Positions 34,109 to 43,083 of a stretch of 64,000 nt of DNA are shown one piece after another. Numbering within the stretch: position 1 is the stretch's first letter; each line of letters opens with the position of its first letter. The stretch covers positions 1,674,001 to 1,738,000 of the forward strand of contig CP091034.1 of assembly GCA_039725955.1 (NCBI GenBank). The letters run 5' to 3'. Under the pieces are notes generated by a model. That model worked only from the letters and a program-made list of their open reading frames with translations, was not told the DNA's origin and did not search any database. This DNA is from Sinorhizobium sp. B11. GTDB lineage: Bacteria; Pseudomonadota; Alphaproteobacteria; Rhizobiales; Rhizobiaceae. A program made the position numbers and the translations under genes.

Positions 34109-34398
34109 GCTGATCCTCCGGAGTGGCGGTGGCGCCGCAAAAGCGCCATAAGAGTTAAGCGTCCTCAGCGATAGCTATATGATCGGGAAGCTAATGCCAA
34201 GTTACCGTGATGCCATTTTGTGCATCGCGGCATCATCTTTTAGGCAGTGCAGCGATGAGCTGAATGCATAGCAGAACACCATGATTTGACTGGTTTTTTC
34301 GCTCCTGTGAATTTTCCTCGTATTTCAATCGATTATTGTTTGCGCGTTTTGATCTGAGGTTGCATTCTGACGGTATCCGGGGGCGGGTCCAGGCGATT
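34109..34398. promoter_or_regulatory. gltA / comEC divergent region with a dyad
   Basis: About 290 bases without a gene. It contains a 7-bp inverted repeat TGATGCC at 34208-34214 and GGCATCA at 34229-34235, about 100 bases in front of gltA, and possible promoters not clearly readable. See the comEC entry for the coding look of 34399-34560. Confidence 0.4.
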
Positions 34399-34523
34399 AT
34401 GACGGGGTTGGAGACAAGAGAACGGTACGAGCAATCCATTGATGAAAATATGGATTTTGCTGGTGTCGTGCCGCGCGCCGTTGTGCCTCTATCGGTTCGG
34501 ACGCAGGTTGCGATCCCGTTTCG

Positions 34524-36824
34524 ATGGCGATTGGCAACCGTGCAAAACGATACGCCGGGTCGTCCGTGCGTATGGCGGCCGAAGAAGCCGGCCACGGTCG
34601 CCTCGTTCTCTTCTCGCCGGTCTTCCTTGGTGCGGGTGCTGCGACCTGGTTTCTGGCAGCCTCGAACGTTCCGGCGGTCTCGCTCGGCCTTTGCCTGCTC
34701 GTTCTCCTCATTGCCGTTGCGCTCTGCGGCCACGCCCGGACGAGACTGCGGGCAATACTGCTTGCCCTGCTTCTCTTTGCCGGCGGAATGCTCTCGGCAC
34801 AGATCGAAACATGGCGGGCAAGGACGCTGATCCTCGATTCAGCCGTGACGACAACGCTGACTGGCCGGATCGAACGGCGAGAAGGCGATGGTGAAGGGCG
34901 CTGGCGTTATATCCTTGACGTCACCGGCACGGACGCCCCCGAAATCAAGCGTCCGCCCGAGCGCATCTCTGTGCTCGTACGCGGCGCCGCCCGGCCCTTT
35001 GAACTCGGCGATATCATAGAGGGCAGGGCGCGTCTGACGCCTCCGGCAGGACCCGCGCTTCCTCACCTCAACGATTTTGCCTTCAGCGCCTATTTTGACG
35101 GCATTGGTGCTAACGGCTTCTTCTATGGAGCACCGAAGAAGGTTACAGAACAGCCGGAACAGGCGGGCTCTGTCGGCGAGACCGTCCTGGAGTGGTTCTA
35201 CCGCCTGCGAAGCGGCATCGGCGATCGGATCCGCTCCACTCTGCCGGGCGACACCGGGGCCTTTGCCGCTTCACTTGTCACCGATGAGAGACGAGCGATC
35301 TCGGATGAAACGACGGAGGCACTGCGGCAGTCCGGCCTTGCCCACATCGTGGCGATCTCCGGCCTCAATATGGCACTCTCTGCCGGTATCTTCTTTGTCG
35401 GGCTGCGCGTGACTCTCAGCCTGTTTCCGGGTATTGCGCAGGCGTGGCCGACCAAGAAGATCGCGGCAGCCGGCGCACTCGCTGCGGTGACGGCTTACTA
35501 TCTGATCTCGGGTTTTGCCGTTTCAGCCGAACGCGCCTTCATCATGATGGCGATCATGCTGGTTGCCGTCTTCTTCGACCGGCCGTCTATCAGCCTCAGA
35601 AACGTGGCGCTGTCGGCTCTCGTGATCCTCGCGGTCTCACCATCGGAAGTGCTCGGACCGAGCTTCCAGATGTCTTTCGCCGCAACACTTGCCCTTGTCG
35701 CCGGGTACGACCTCTGGAAAGGGCGGCCGATGCGGGAGAACGCCTTTGCCAAACTTCCGATCATGAAACCCTTCTTCATGGTCGGCAGCTTCTTCGGCGG
35801 CATTTTCCTGACGTCTCTCATCGGTGGTTTCTCGACGGCGCTGTTTTCGATCGAGCATTTCCACCGGCTGACTGCTTATGGCCTGCCGGCAAATCTCGCG
35901 GCCATGCCGGTTATTTCCTTCATCGTCATGCCGGCCGGCATGCTGGCGATGCTGCTGATGCCTTTTGGTCTGGATGGCTGGCTATGGCCGGTGGCGGGCT
36001 TCGGGCTCGACCTGGTAATCGCTATTGCAAAGGCGGTGGCGGGTTGGGGCGGCAATATAGATGTTGCCCGCTTACCCGGCTGGTACTTTCCGGCAGCCGT
36101 CTTCGGCTTCCTGTTGCTGACCTTGCTCAGAAGCCGGTTGCGGCATATCGGAACCGCAATAATCACTGTTTCAACGTTCGCCGTTGTGTTGATTCCATCA
36201 GAAGCGATGCCCGACGTCGCCATCTCGGAAGACGGCAGCCTGGTCGCTGTAATCGATGGAGAGGCAATGGCTTCAAACCGCGAAAAGCCGCCAGCCTTCA
36301 TTTTCGAACAATGGCAGAGGGCACTTGCCATCGAAGAGCATCAGAAGCCGGTTATGCTTCAAGCAACCAAGACACCCACCATGTCCGATGGCAAAAGATT
36401 GCAGCTGTCAACCGATCAACAGAATGAAGCCAGAGAGGCAATGAGGCAGGCACTCGCCATCAGCCCAACGTCACGATTCTCTTGCCAAAAGCGCACCTGG
36501 TGTACCGCCTTGCTAGGCAATGGAAAGAAACTGACTGTCATCGAAAATGCTGCCTACCTCGGGCCGGCCTGCGATACGGCCGATATTGTCGTAACCCCTG
36601 TCCGATTGCGCTTGGACCGTTGTCGTTCCGGCGCGCTGCTCTTTACCGGCGAGACGCTACGCAAGACAGGTTCTGTCGAGCTTCGCTTCACAGATAGTGG
36701 AATCGATGTCGCAACCGCATTCGGCCCATTGCAACGCCCCTGGATGCGCCACCGCGCCTATGACTGGCGCAGCGATACATTCACAGACGCAAGCCAGTCA
36801 CCAGTCAGTGATAGCGGCGAATGA
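34524..36824 (+). CDS. comEC: ComEC/Rec2 family DNA internalisation protein (5' end possibly frameshifted)
   Basis: 766 residues, with an N-terminal DUF4131-like domain, then a polytopic ComEC core: DTGAFAASLVTDERRAISDETTEALRQSGLAHIVAISGLNMALSA is the diagnostic competence region (shown split), followed by SGFAVSAERAFIMMAIMLVA, SPSEVLGPSFQMSFAATLAL, and about ten membrane helices. This channel moves single-stranded DNA in naturally transformable bacteria. The C-terminal part has no clear HxHxDH metal motif. Upstream, 34399-34560 in another frame reads like coding sequence (see findings), so the true start may be at 34399. The last 20 bases overlap the 3' end of lexA. Confidence 0.8.
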   Translation: MAIGNRAKRYAGSSVRMAAEEAGHGRLVLFSPVFLGAGAATWFLAASNVPAVSLGLCLLVLLIAVALCGHARTRLRAILLALLLFAGGMLSAQIETWRARTLILDSAVTTTLTGRIERREGDGEGRWRYILDVTGTDAPEIKRPPERISVLVRGAARPFELGDIIEGRARLTPPAGPALPHLNDFAFSAYFDGIGANGFFYGAPKKVTEQPEQAGSVGETVLEWFYRLRSGIGDRIRSTLPGDTGAFAASLVTDERRAISDETTEALRQSGLAHIVAISGLNMALSAGIFFVGLRVTLSLFPGIAQAWPTKKIAAAGALAAVTAYYLISGFAVSAERAFIMMAIMLVAVFFDRPSISLRNVALSALVILAVSPSEVLGPSFQMSFAATLALVAGYDLWKGRPMRENAFAKLPIMKPFFMVGSFFGGIFLTSLIGGFSTALFSIEHFHRLTAYGLPANLAAMPVISFIVMPAGMLAMLLMPFGLDGWLWPVAGFGLDLVIAIAKAVAGWGGNIDVARLPGWYFPAAVFGFLLLTLLRSRLRHIGTAIITVSTFAVVLIPSEAMPDVAISEDGSLVAVIDGEAMASNREKPPAFIFEQWQRALAIEEHQKPVMLQATKTPTMSDGKRLQLSTDQQNEAREAMRQALAISPTSRFSCQKRTWCTALLGNGKKLTVIENAAYLGPACDTADIVVTPVRLRLDRCRSGALLFTGETLRKTGSVELRFTDSGIDVATAFGPLQRPWMRHRAYDWRSDTFTDASQSPVSDSGE

Positions 36825-37530
36825 GGCCGACGAGCTTTCCCTGAACCTTCACTCGATCCGGTGGGAAAATTCGGGTCTCATAGGCTGGGTTTGCAGCCTC
36901 AAGCGCAATCGATGCACCCTTGCGGCGAAAGCGCTTGAGTGTTGCTTCCTCGTCGTCGACGAGGGCAACGACGATATCACCCGGGTTGGCAGTGCTGCCA
37001 TTGCGGATGATGACGGTGTCGCCATCGAAGATGCCGGCTTCGATCATCGAGTCGCCGCGAACTTCGAGCGCATAATGTTCGCCGGAGCCGAGCATATCGG
37101 CAGGAACGGTGATGTCATGCGTATTGTTCTGGATTGCCGAGATTGGCACACCGGCCGCGATGCGACCCATGACCGGGACGGAGACCGAGTTGCCGTTATC
37201 GGCAGCAGGCGCTGGCTTTGCCGGAGCAGGCGCTGCAACGGGCTGCGGCTTGCCGAGGCTGCCTTCGATGACGCTCGGTGAAAAGCCGCGACGTGGCTGC
37301 AGGCTGGGGCTGTAGGCCTCCGGCAGTTTGATGACTTCGAGCGCGCGTGCGCGGTTCGGAAGCCGGCGAATGAAGCCGCGTTCCTCAAGCGCCGTGATCA
37401 GCCGGTGAATACCGGATTTCGAGGCCAGATCCAGCGCATCCTTCATCTCGTCGAAAGACGGAGGAACGCCTGACTCCTTCATCCTTTCGTGAATGAAAAG
37501 AAGGAGTTCCTGTTGTTTGCGCGTAAGCAT
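36805..37530 (-). CDS. lexA: SOS repressor LexA
   Basis: 241 residues. LTRKQQELLLFIHERMKESGVPPSFDEM starts the winged-helix DNA-binding domain (split motif), with LASKSGIHRLI as recognition helix. The self-cleavage site is AG in RIAAGVPISA, and the catalytic Ser and Lys are in GDSMIEAG and EATLKRF. RecA-stimulated cleavage releases SOS genes. The start at 37530 is chosen; a GTG nine bases earlier is possible. An alphaproteobacterial SOS box precedes it. Confidence 0.96.
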   Translation of the reverse strand: MLTRKQQELLLFIHERMKESGVPPSFDEMKDALDLASKSGIHRLITALEERGFIRRLPNRARALEVIKLPEAYSPSLQPRRGFSPSVIEGSLGKPQPVAAPAPAKPAPAADNGNSVSVPVMGRIAAGVPISAIQNNTHDITVPADMLGSGEHYALEVRGDSMIEAGIFDGDTVIIRNGSTANPGDIVVALVDDEEATLKRFRRKGASIALEAANPAYETRIFPPDRVKVQGKLVGLIRRYH

Positions 37531-37575
37531 GGCGTGCACCCCAGTCTTGAAACAAATCCAGAACGGACACTATAT

Positions 37576-37590
37576 GTTCCATATGTGTTC
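37576..37590 (-). promoter_or_regulatory. LexA operator (alphaproteobacterial SOS box)
   Basis: GTTC-N7-GTTC at 37576-37579 and 37587-37590, the established direct-repeat LexA box of alphaproteobacteria, 46 bases in front of the lexA start. It implies autorepression. Confidence 0.9.
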
Positions 37591-37725
37591 CGCAAGTAGC
37601 TAAATTTTCGTAAAACTTCTGTCCATTCTGGTGAGAATTTTATTTTTCTCGCGCCCGGGCCTTCCCGGCCTTGTCTCGCAACATCTGCTGAAGCACATCT
37701 CCTTGTGACTGTTGGAGGGGACCTA

Positions 37726-38613
37726 ATGAGCCGAGATACGCTTGCAATCGATCATCTCGTTTTGCCGGTTACCGATATCGACCTTGCCCGCGAAAGACTG
37801 GGCAAGCTTGGTTTCACCGTGGCGCCGGATGCCCGTCATCCTTTTGGGACCGAAAATGCCTGCGTTTTCTTTGCCGACAAAACCTATCTGGAGCCCCTGG
37901 GCGTCGCGAGCGTCGAAGAGAGCGAGGAGGCAGCACACGATGGCAATGTGTTCACCGCCCGCAATCAGGCTTTTCGCTTCCGCTGCGGCAGCGAAGGACT
38001 GTCCGCGATTGCCTTTGCGACGGCAGATGCAAAGCACGAACATGCTCGATTCGTGAAGGACAGTCTGAGTGCCGGTTCTGTGCTGCAGTTCGAGCGCCCT
38101 GTTAAAATGCCGGATGGCACCGAGAATATTGCCGGCTTCCGGCTGGCCTTCGCTGGCGACCTGCGGGCACCGGATTTCTTTCTCTTCGCAGTCGAACGCG
38201 TTAATCCGCTTCCTGCCGACCGGACCGCGCTTGAGACCCATGCCAATGGTGTCACAGGCATTGCCGAGATCGCGCTCGCGGCCCCCGAGCCGACAGCCTT
38301 CGGTGAGTTCGTTCGCTCCGTGGCAAAAGGCGCATCTACTGAGCTCACGAGTTTCGGGCTGGACGTGCCCACCGGAAACGCAAAGATCAGCCTGATGACC
38401 CCGGAAGGGCTGGAGGCTTATTTCGATCTTGCCACGTCGGATACCGATCGTGGTCTGCGCGGTCGGGCGATCCGCTTTGCTGTCGGCGATCTGGCCGTGA
38501 CAGAAGCGCATTTGGCTGCTAACGGGGTGACTTATACACGCAAGGGCAACCGTATTCTGGTGAAGCCTGCGCCCGGCCAGGGCGTACTCTTCGCCTTTGA
38601 GGAAACATCATGA
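37726..38613 (+). CDS. VOC family protein (glyoxalase-like, PF13468 type)
   Basis: 295 residues. IDHLVLPVTDIDLARERLGKLGF has the first metal-His of the vicinal oxygen chelate fold, and YLEPLGV gives the metal Glu. A second, weaker half follows (GVTGIAEIALAAPEPTAFGEFV), as expected for a two-module protein. Substrate unknown. GGAGGGG is just upstream of the ATG at 37726. Its stop overlaps kdsA (ATGA), so the two are cotranscribed. Confidence 0.8.
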   Translation: MSRDTLAIDHLVLPVTDIDLARERLGKLGFTVAPDARHPFGTENACVFFADKTYLEPLGVASVEESEEAAHDGNVFTARNQAFRFRCGSEGLSAIAFATADAKHEHARFVKDSLSAGSVLQFERPVKMPDGTENIAGFRLAFAGDLRAPDFFLFAVERVNPLPADRTALETHANGVTGIAEIALAAPEPTAFGEFVRSVAKGASTELTSFGLDVPTGNAKISLMTPEGLEAYFDLATSDTDRGLRGRAIRFAVGDLAVTEAHLAANGVTYTRKGNRILVKPAPGQGVLFAFEETS

Positions 38614-39458
38614 GCTCTACTACCAACTCCGTGGTGACGGTCGGCGAAGGCGCCGGTAAGGTCACCTTCTCCAATGCTTCACGCCTGTCGCTGATTGCTG
38701 GCGCTTGCGAAATGGAAAGCCGCGATCATGCGTTCATGGTTGCCGGCACATTGAAGGAACTCTGCGCCAAGCTTGGCATCGGGCTCGTCTACAAGACCTC
38801 CTTCGATAAGGCGAACCGGTCTTCCTTGTCGAGCAAACGCGGTGTCGGCCTTGAAAAGGGGCTGGAAGTTTTCGCCGATCTCAAGAAAGAACTCGGCATT
38901 CCGGTTCTGACCGACATCCACAACGAAGAACAATGCGCCGAAGTGGGTAAGGTCGTCGATATCCTGCAGATACCAGCCTTTCTGTCTCGCCAGACGGATC
39001 TCCTGGTTGCCGCTGCCAAGACCGGCCGCGTCATCAACGTCAAGAAGGGCCAGTTCCTGGCGCCTTGGGACATGAAGAATGTGCTCGGCAAGCTGAACCA
39101 GAGCGGCAATCCGAACATTCTGCTCTGCGAGCGTGGTGCGTCCTTCGGTTACAATACGCTAGTCTCCGACATGCGTTCCCTGCCGATCATGGCAGCAACG
39201 GGCGCGCCCGTCATTTTCGACGCCACGCATTCAGTCCAGCAGCCCGGCGGGCAGGGGGAAACCTCCGGCGGTGAGCGGCAGTTCGTGGAGACGCTGGCCC
39301 GTGCAGCCGTGGCCGTCGGCGTTGCCGGTGTCTTTATCGAGACCCATCAGGATCCCGATAACGCCCCCTGCGACGGGCCGAACATGGTCTACCTCAAGGA
39401 CATGCCGCGGCTTCTCGAGAAGCTTCTCGCCTTCGACGCGATCGCCAAGGCCGCCTGA
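38610..39458 (+). CDS. kdsA: 3-deoxy-8-phosphooctulonate synthase
   Basis: 282 residues. LIAGACEMESRDHA, YKTSFDKANRSS, KGQFLAPWDMKNV, and FDATHSVQQPGG are the DAHP/KDO8P synthase blocks. It joins PEP and arabinose-5-phosphate to make KDO-8-phosphate for the LPS inner core. Asn in FDKANRSS, rather than a Cys metal ligand nearby, hints at the metal-independent class. Coupled to the VOC gene by a four-base overlap. Confidence 0.95.
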   Translation: MSSTTNSVVTVGEGAGKVTFSNASRLSLIAGACEMESRDHAFMVAGTLKELCAKLGIGLVYKTSFDKANRSSLSSKRGVGLEKGLEVFADLKKELGIPVLTDIHNEEQCAEVGKVVDILQIPAFLSRQTDLLVAAAKTGRVINVKKGQFLAPWDMKNVLGKLNQSGNPNILLCERGASFGYNTLVSDMRSLPIMAATGAPVIFDATHSVQQPGGQGETSGGERQFVETLARAAVAVGVAGVFIETHQDPDNAPCDGPNMVYLKDMPRLLEKLLAFDAIAKAA

Positions 39459-39470
39459 ACGACAGGCGGC
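39450..39470. terminator. Small hairpin between the convergent kdsA and chemotaxis receptor genes
   Basis: GCCGCCTG at 39450-39457 pairs with CAGGCGGC at 39463-39470; the loop AACGA contains part of the kdsA stop. There is no T-run, so termination is uncertain, but the two convergent genes are only 13 bases apart. Confidence 0.4.
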
Positions 39471-39471
39471 A

Positions 39472-41283
39472 TCAGGCTGCCGCGCGGGACGAGCGCCTTT
39501 CCTCCAGTGCGAAGCGGGAGAGCATGCGCCCGAGCTGGGACGCCTCAGTGCCGAGCTCCTGGCAGGCGGCGTTCGTTTCCTCGACCATGGCCGCGTTCTG
39601 CTGGGTCACCTGATCCATCCGGTTGACGGCAGCGTTGACCTCGACGAGCGCGACCGACTGTTCCGAAGACGAGCGCACGATCGCTTCGATCAGCGCCGTC
39701 ACCTGCAGCACCTGGCGGTCGATGTCGCCGAGTGCCTCGCCGGTCCGGTTGACAAGTGCAACGCCCGCGGAAACCTGTCGCGACGACGTCTCGACGAGAA
39801 GCTTGATCTCCTTGGCGAGATTGGCGGAGCGTCCGGCGAGTTCGCGGACTTCCTGGGCGACGACGGCAAAGCCTTTGCCCGCGTCTCCAGCGCGTGCTGC
39901 CTCGACACCTGCGTTGAGCGCCAGAAGATTGGTCTGAAAGGCGATCTCATCGATGGCGTTGATAATATCGCCGATCCTGACCGCTGAGTCCTCGATCTTC
40001 TCCATGGCAGTCACTGCTTCACGAACGATCTCGGCGGAATGCGCCGCGCTCTCCTTCGTGGCTGACATCATCGCATTGGCTTCATGGGCCCGCTCCGAGG
40101 AGTTTTTCACCGTGACCGTGATCTGATCCAGTGCCGAAGCCGCCTGTTCGAGGGAAGCTGCCTGGCTCTCGGTGCGCTGTGCCAGATCATTGGTGCTGAG
40201 CGCGATTTCGCGCGAACTGTCGCCGACAGTATTCGTGGCGGCATAAATGTCTTTCATGGCATCGGAAAGAATGATGATGCTGGTGTTGAAGGTCTCGCGA
40301 AGCTTCTCGTAAGTATTGGCGAACTGCTCGTCGAGACGTACGGTCAGGTCGCCGCGTGAGAGACGTTCCAGGCCTGCGCTCAGGCTTTCAATAACGCGCT
40401 GGCGCGTGGCATTCTCCACGCTCTTCGATGCGTCGAGTTCGGCATCGCGGCGCATCTGTGCCTGCCGCTCTTCGTCCTGAAGCGCGCGTATGGCGTTGCG
40501 TTCTTCTGCCGATTCGCGAAAGACCGTGACCGCGCGCGCCATTTCTCCGATTTCGTCGGATCGTCTGACATAGGGAACTTCGCGGGAATAGTCGCCGCTC
40601 GCAAGCACCGCCATATAATCGCGCATCGCCGATAGCGGCACGATTGCGCGCCGGCGGAACATGTAGAGCCCGACGACGATAATCACGAAGGAAAGCGCGG
40701 CGGCCGATAGCGTAACGGCGGAGAGCAGTTCCGTCTGTTCCGCTGCCTGCTTTTCGGCGTCCATCTGGAAGGCGTTGGCCATCGCCACGAGTTCGTTTAC
40801 GGCCGCTTCGTGAACATGAAAATTCGTAGCAAGCTTGGGGAGCGCCGATTCGATGGCGGCCTTGTCGCCCTTCACGATTGCGGGTATCGCCTCCTCGTTC
40901 ATGACTTGCCAGAACGCGTCGCCCTTGACGAGAACGTTGTCGAGAAGCTTGCGCTTGAGATCGGCGCTGAGCGGCGTTTCGGACCAATATTTGCGGCGGT
41001 CTTCATAAGCTGACTTCAGAACCGTTTGGATGCGTTCGATATTGGCCTTTGCCGAGGCTGGCTGCTCGACGGCTTCGAGCGCGAGCATGTAGGGTTCGAT
41101 GACATAGAGCGGCGGCGGGAGAATATCGGCGACAAGATCCTTGCCGTAGATGATCTGCTTATACATCAGCCCGTTCACACGAAGCATGTTGAGTGCGTAG
41201 TTCTGCAAGCCGATGGAGGTCACCAGTCCGAGGATGACAACGGCACCGAAAATGGCAAGGCTGCGTGCAATATTGAGTTTCAT
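39472..41283 (-). CDS. Methyl-accepting chemotaxis protein
   Basis: 603 residues. TM1 (about residues 8-28) and TM2 (about 190-210, AALSFVIIVVGLYMF) frame a periplasmic helical sensor domain of about 160 residues. A HAMP domain follows (RAIVPLSAMRDYMAVLASGDY), and the signalling domain has the universal hairpin FQTNLLALNAGVEAARAGDAGKGFAVVAQEVR (split). The final residues (SSRAAA) lack the NWETF-type tether for CheR. The ligand is unknown. It is convergent with kdsA. Confidence 0.92.
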   Translation of the reverse strand: MKLNIARSLAIFGAVVILGLVTSIGLQNYALNMLRVNGLMYKQIIYGKDLVADILPPPLYVIEPYMLALEAVEQPASAKANIERIQTVLKSAYEDRRKYWSETPLSADLKRKLLDNVLVKGDAFWQVMNEEAIPAIVKGDKAAIESALPKLATNFHVHEAAVNELVAMANAFQMDAEKQAAEQTELLSAVTLSAAALSFVIIVVGLYMFRRRAIVPLSAMRDYMAVLASGDYSREVPYVRRSDEIGEMARAVTVFRESAEERNAIRALQDEERQAQMRRDAELDASKSVENATRQRVIESLSAGLERLSRGDLTVRLDEQFANTYEKLRETFNTSIIILSDAMKDIYAATNTVGDSSREIALSTNDLAQRTESQAASLEQAASALDQITVTVKNSSERAHEANAMMSATKESAAHSAEIVREAVTAMEKIEDSAVRIGDIINAIDEIAFQTNLLALNAGVEAARAGDAGKGFAVVAQEVRELAGRSANLAKEIKLLVETSSRQVSAGVALVNRTGEALGDIDRQVLQVTALIEAIVRSSSEQSVALVEVNAAVNRMDQVTQQNAAMVEETNAACQELGTEASQLGRMLSRFALEERRSSRAAA

Positions 41284-41756
41284 CTGTGCCCCATGTGAAA
41301 TGCCGCCAAGAGAGTCGATAAAATCGCGTTCTGGTTGTTTTTGGCGCGAGGCTGCAGCTTTTCATCCCTGCCGTTCCGTATCGCCCCAAGGGTTGAAACG
41401 ACTGACTTCTGAGGATCTCACACGGGTATTAAAATTAAGCCGGGATGGTTACCGAAGGCTAAAATCAAGGGGCGTGTAACCGTCCAAAATTGGGGCTATT
41501 CCAGGGATTTTCAGCCGTGGGTTGCTATCGACGGTGGCGGCCTGCCAACATTCTGCCCGGATGGACTGTTTATCATCTTTCGATGGGTGGGATATGCTGA
41601 CCGGCGACTGCCGTTCCCTTCAAAACCCTGACATGAATGTGCTATAGGCCACGTTTGAAGCGCTGCTGAACGTGCAAAATTGCGGCTTTGTAATTTGTAC
41701 GCCTTCGATTAAGACGATTTCAAACGATTTATCCACCCACCGAGCAGGAAGAGACC
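41284..41756. other. Long intergenic region with two near-identical dyads in front of eno
   Basis: 473 bases between the divergent chemotaxis receptor and eno genes; nothing here looks coding. It has two 17-base near copies, CGTCCAAAATTGGGGCT at 41481-41497 and CGTGCAAAATTGCGGCT at 41671-41687, each with a short dyad (CCAA-AA-TTGG and GCAA-AA-TTGC). Both changes between the copies keep the dyad. Promoters presumably lie here too; I could not place them. Confidence 0.55.
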
Positions 41757-43031
41757 ATGACTGCAATTACCGATATCATCGCCCGCGAGATTCTCGATAG
41801 CCGTGGTAACCCCACCGTCGAAGTCGACGTCTATCTCGAAGACGGCAGCATGGGCCGTGCAGCTGTTCCCTCGGGTGCTTCGACCGGCGCGCACGAAGCC
41901 GTCGAAGTCCGCGATGGCGGCAAGCGTTATCTCGGCAAGGGTGTTGAAAAGGCTGTCGAAGCTGCCAACACCGAAATCTTCGACGCCATCGGCGGCATCG
42001 ATGCTGAAAACCAGATCCAGATCGACAAGATCATGATCGAACTCGATGGCACGCCAAACAAGTCGCGCCTCGGTGCCAACGCCATCCTCGGCGTTTCGCT
42101 CGCTGTCGCCAAGGCTGCAGCGCAGGCTGCCGGCCTGCCGCTCTATCGTTACGTCGGCGGTGCTTCCGCAAGCCTTTTGCCGGTCCCGATGATGAACATC
42201 ATCAACGGCGGCGCGCATGCCGATAACCCGATCGACTTCCAGGAGTTCATGATCCTGCCGGTCGGCGCAGATTCGATCCGCGAAGCCGTCCGCATGGGTT
42301 CGGAAGTTTTCCACACGCTGAAGAAGGAGCTGGCGGCACAGGGCCACAACACCAACGTCGGTGACGAAGGCGGCTTCGCACCGGGCCTCAAGAGCGCTCC
42401 GGAAGCCCTCGATTTCATCATGAAGTCGATCGAGAAAGCCGGCTACAAGCCGGGCGACGACATGTGCCTCGGCCTCGATTGCGCCTCGACCGAATTCTTC
42501 AAGGACGGCAAGTACGTACTGGAAGGCGAAGGCCGCACGCTCGAGCCAGGCGCCATGGCCGAGTACCTGGCAGAACTCGCTGCCAAGTATCCGATCATCT
42601 CCATCGAAGACGGCATGGCTGAAGACGACTGGGAAGGCTGGAAGACTCTGACCGATCTCGCCGGCAAGAAGTGCCAGCTGGTTGGCGATGATTTGTTCGT
42701 CACCAACTCGGCTCGCCTGCGCGACGGCATTCGCATGGGCGTCGCCAACTCGATCCTGGTCAAGGTCAACCAGATCGGCTCGCTGACGGAAACGCTCGAT
42801 GCCGTCAACACGGCGCACAAGGCAGCCTACACCGCCGTCATGTCGCACCGCTCCGGCGAAACCGAGGACTCCACGATCGCCGATCTCGCAGTTGCCACCA
42901 ACTGCGGCCAGATCAAGACCGGCTCGCTGTCGCGCTCGGATCGCCTTGCCAAGTACAACCAGCTGATCCGCATCGAAGAAGGTCTCGGCCCGCAGGCTCA
43001 GTACGCCGGCCGCTCCATCATCCGCGCCTAA
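41757..43031 (+). CDS. eno: Enolase
   Basis: 424 residues. ILDSRGNPTVEVDV, GANAILGVSLA, the metal and catalytic residues in VGDEGGFAP, SIEDGMAEDDW, and LVGDDLFVTN, and SHRSGETEDSTIADLAV are definitive. It interconverts 2-phosphoglycerate and phosphoenolpyruvate. AGGAAGAG is upstream of the ATG at 41757. It is followed by a strong terminator, so it is probably transcribed alone. Confidence 0.97.
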   Translation: MTAITDIIAREILDSRGNPTVEVDVYLEDGSMGRAAVPSGASTGAHEAVEVRDGGKRYLGKGVEKAVEAANTEIFDAIGGIDAENQIQIDKIMIELDGTPNKSRLGANAILGVSLAVAKAAAQAAGLPLYRYVGGASASLLPVPMMNIINGGAHADNPIDFQEFMILPVGADSIREAVRMGSEVFHTLKKELAAQGHNTNVGDEGGFAPGLKSAPEALDFIMKSIEKAGYKPGDDMCLGLDCASTEFFKDGKYVLEGEGRTLEPGAMAEYLAELAAKYPIISIEDGMAEDDWEGWKTLTDLAGKKCQLVGDDLFVTNSARLRDGIRMGVANSILVKVNQIGSLTETLDAVNTAHKAAYTAVMSHRSGETEDSTIADLAVATNCGQIKTGSLSRSDRLAKYNQLIRIEEGLGPQAQYAGRSIIRA

Positions 43032-43057
43032 TACGCGCTTATAAATCAGCCATTTGG

Positions 43058-43083
43058 AACCCGCGCTCCGGCGCGGGTTTTTT
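43058..43083 (+). terminator. Intrinsic terminator of eno
   Basis: Perfect 9-bp stem AACCCGCGC / GCGCGGGTT (43058-43066 and 43071-43079) with TCCG loop and six T (43078-43083). Confidence 0.93.

Noticed and set aside
34233..34733. 166-codon minus-strand frame in the gltA/comEC gap, considered as a gene or a gltX relic
   Set aside because: The translation has no aminoacyl-tRNA synthetase motif and is basic and low in hydrophobic residues; half of it lies under the coding start of comEC.
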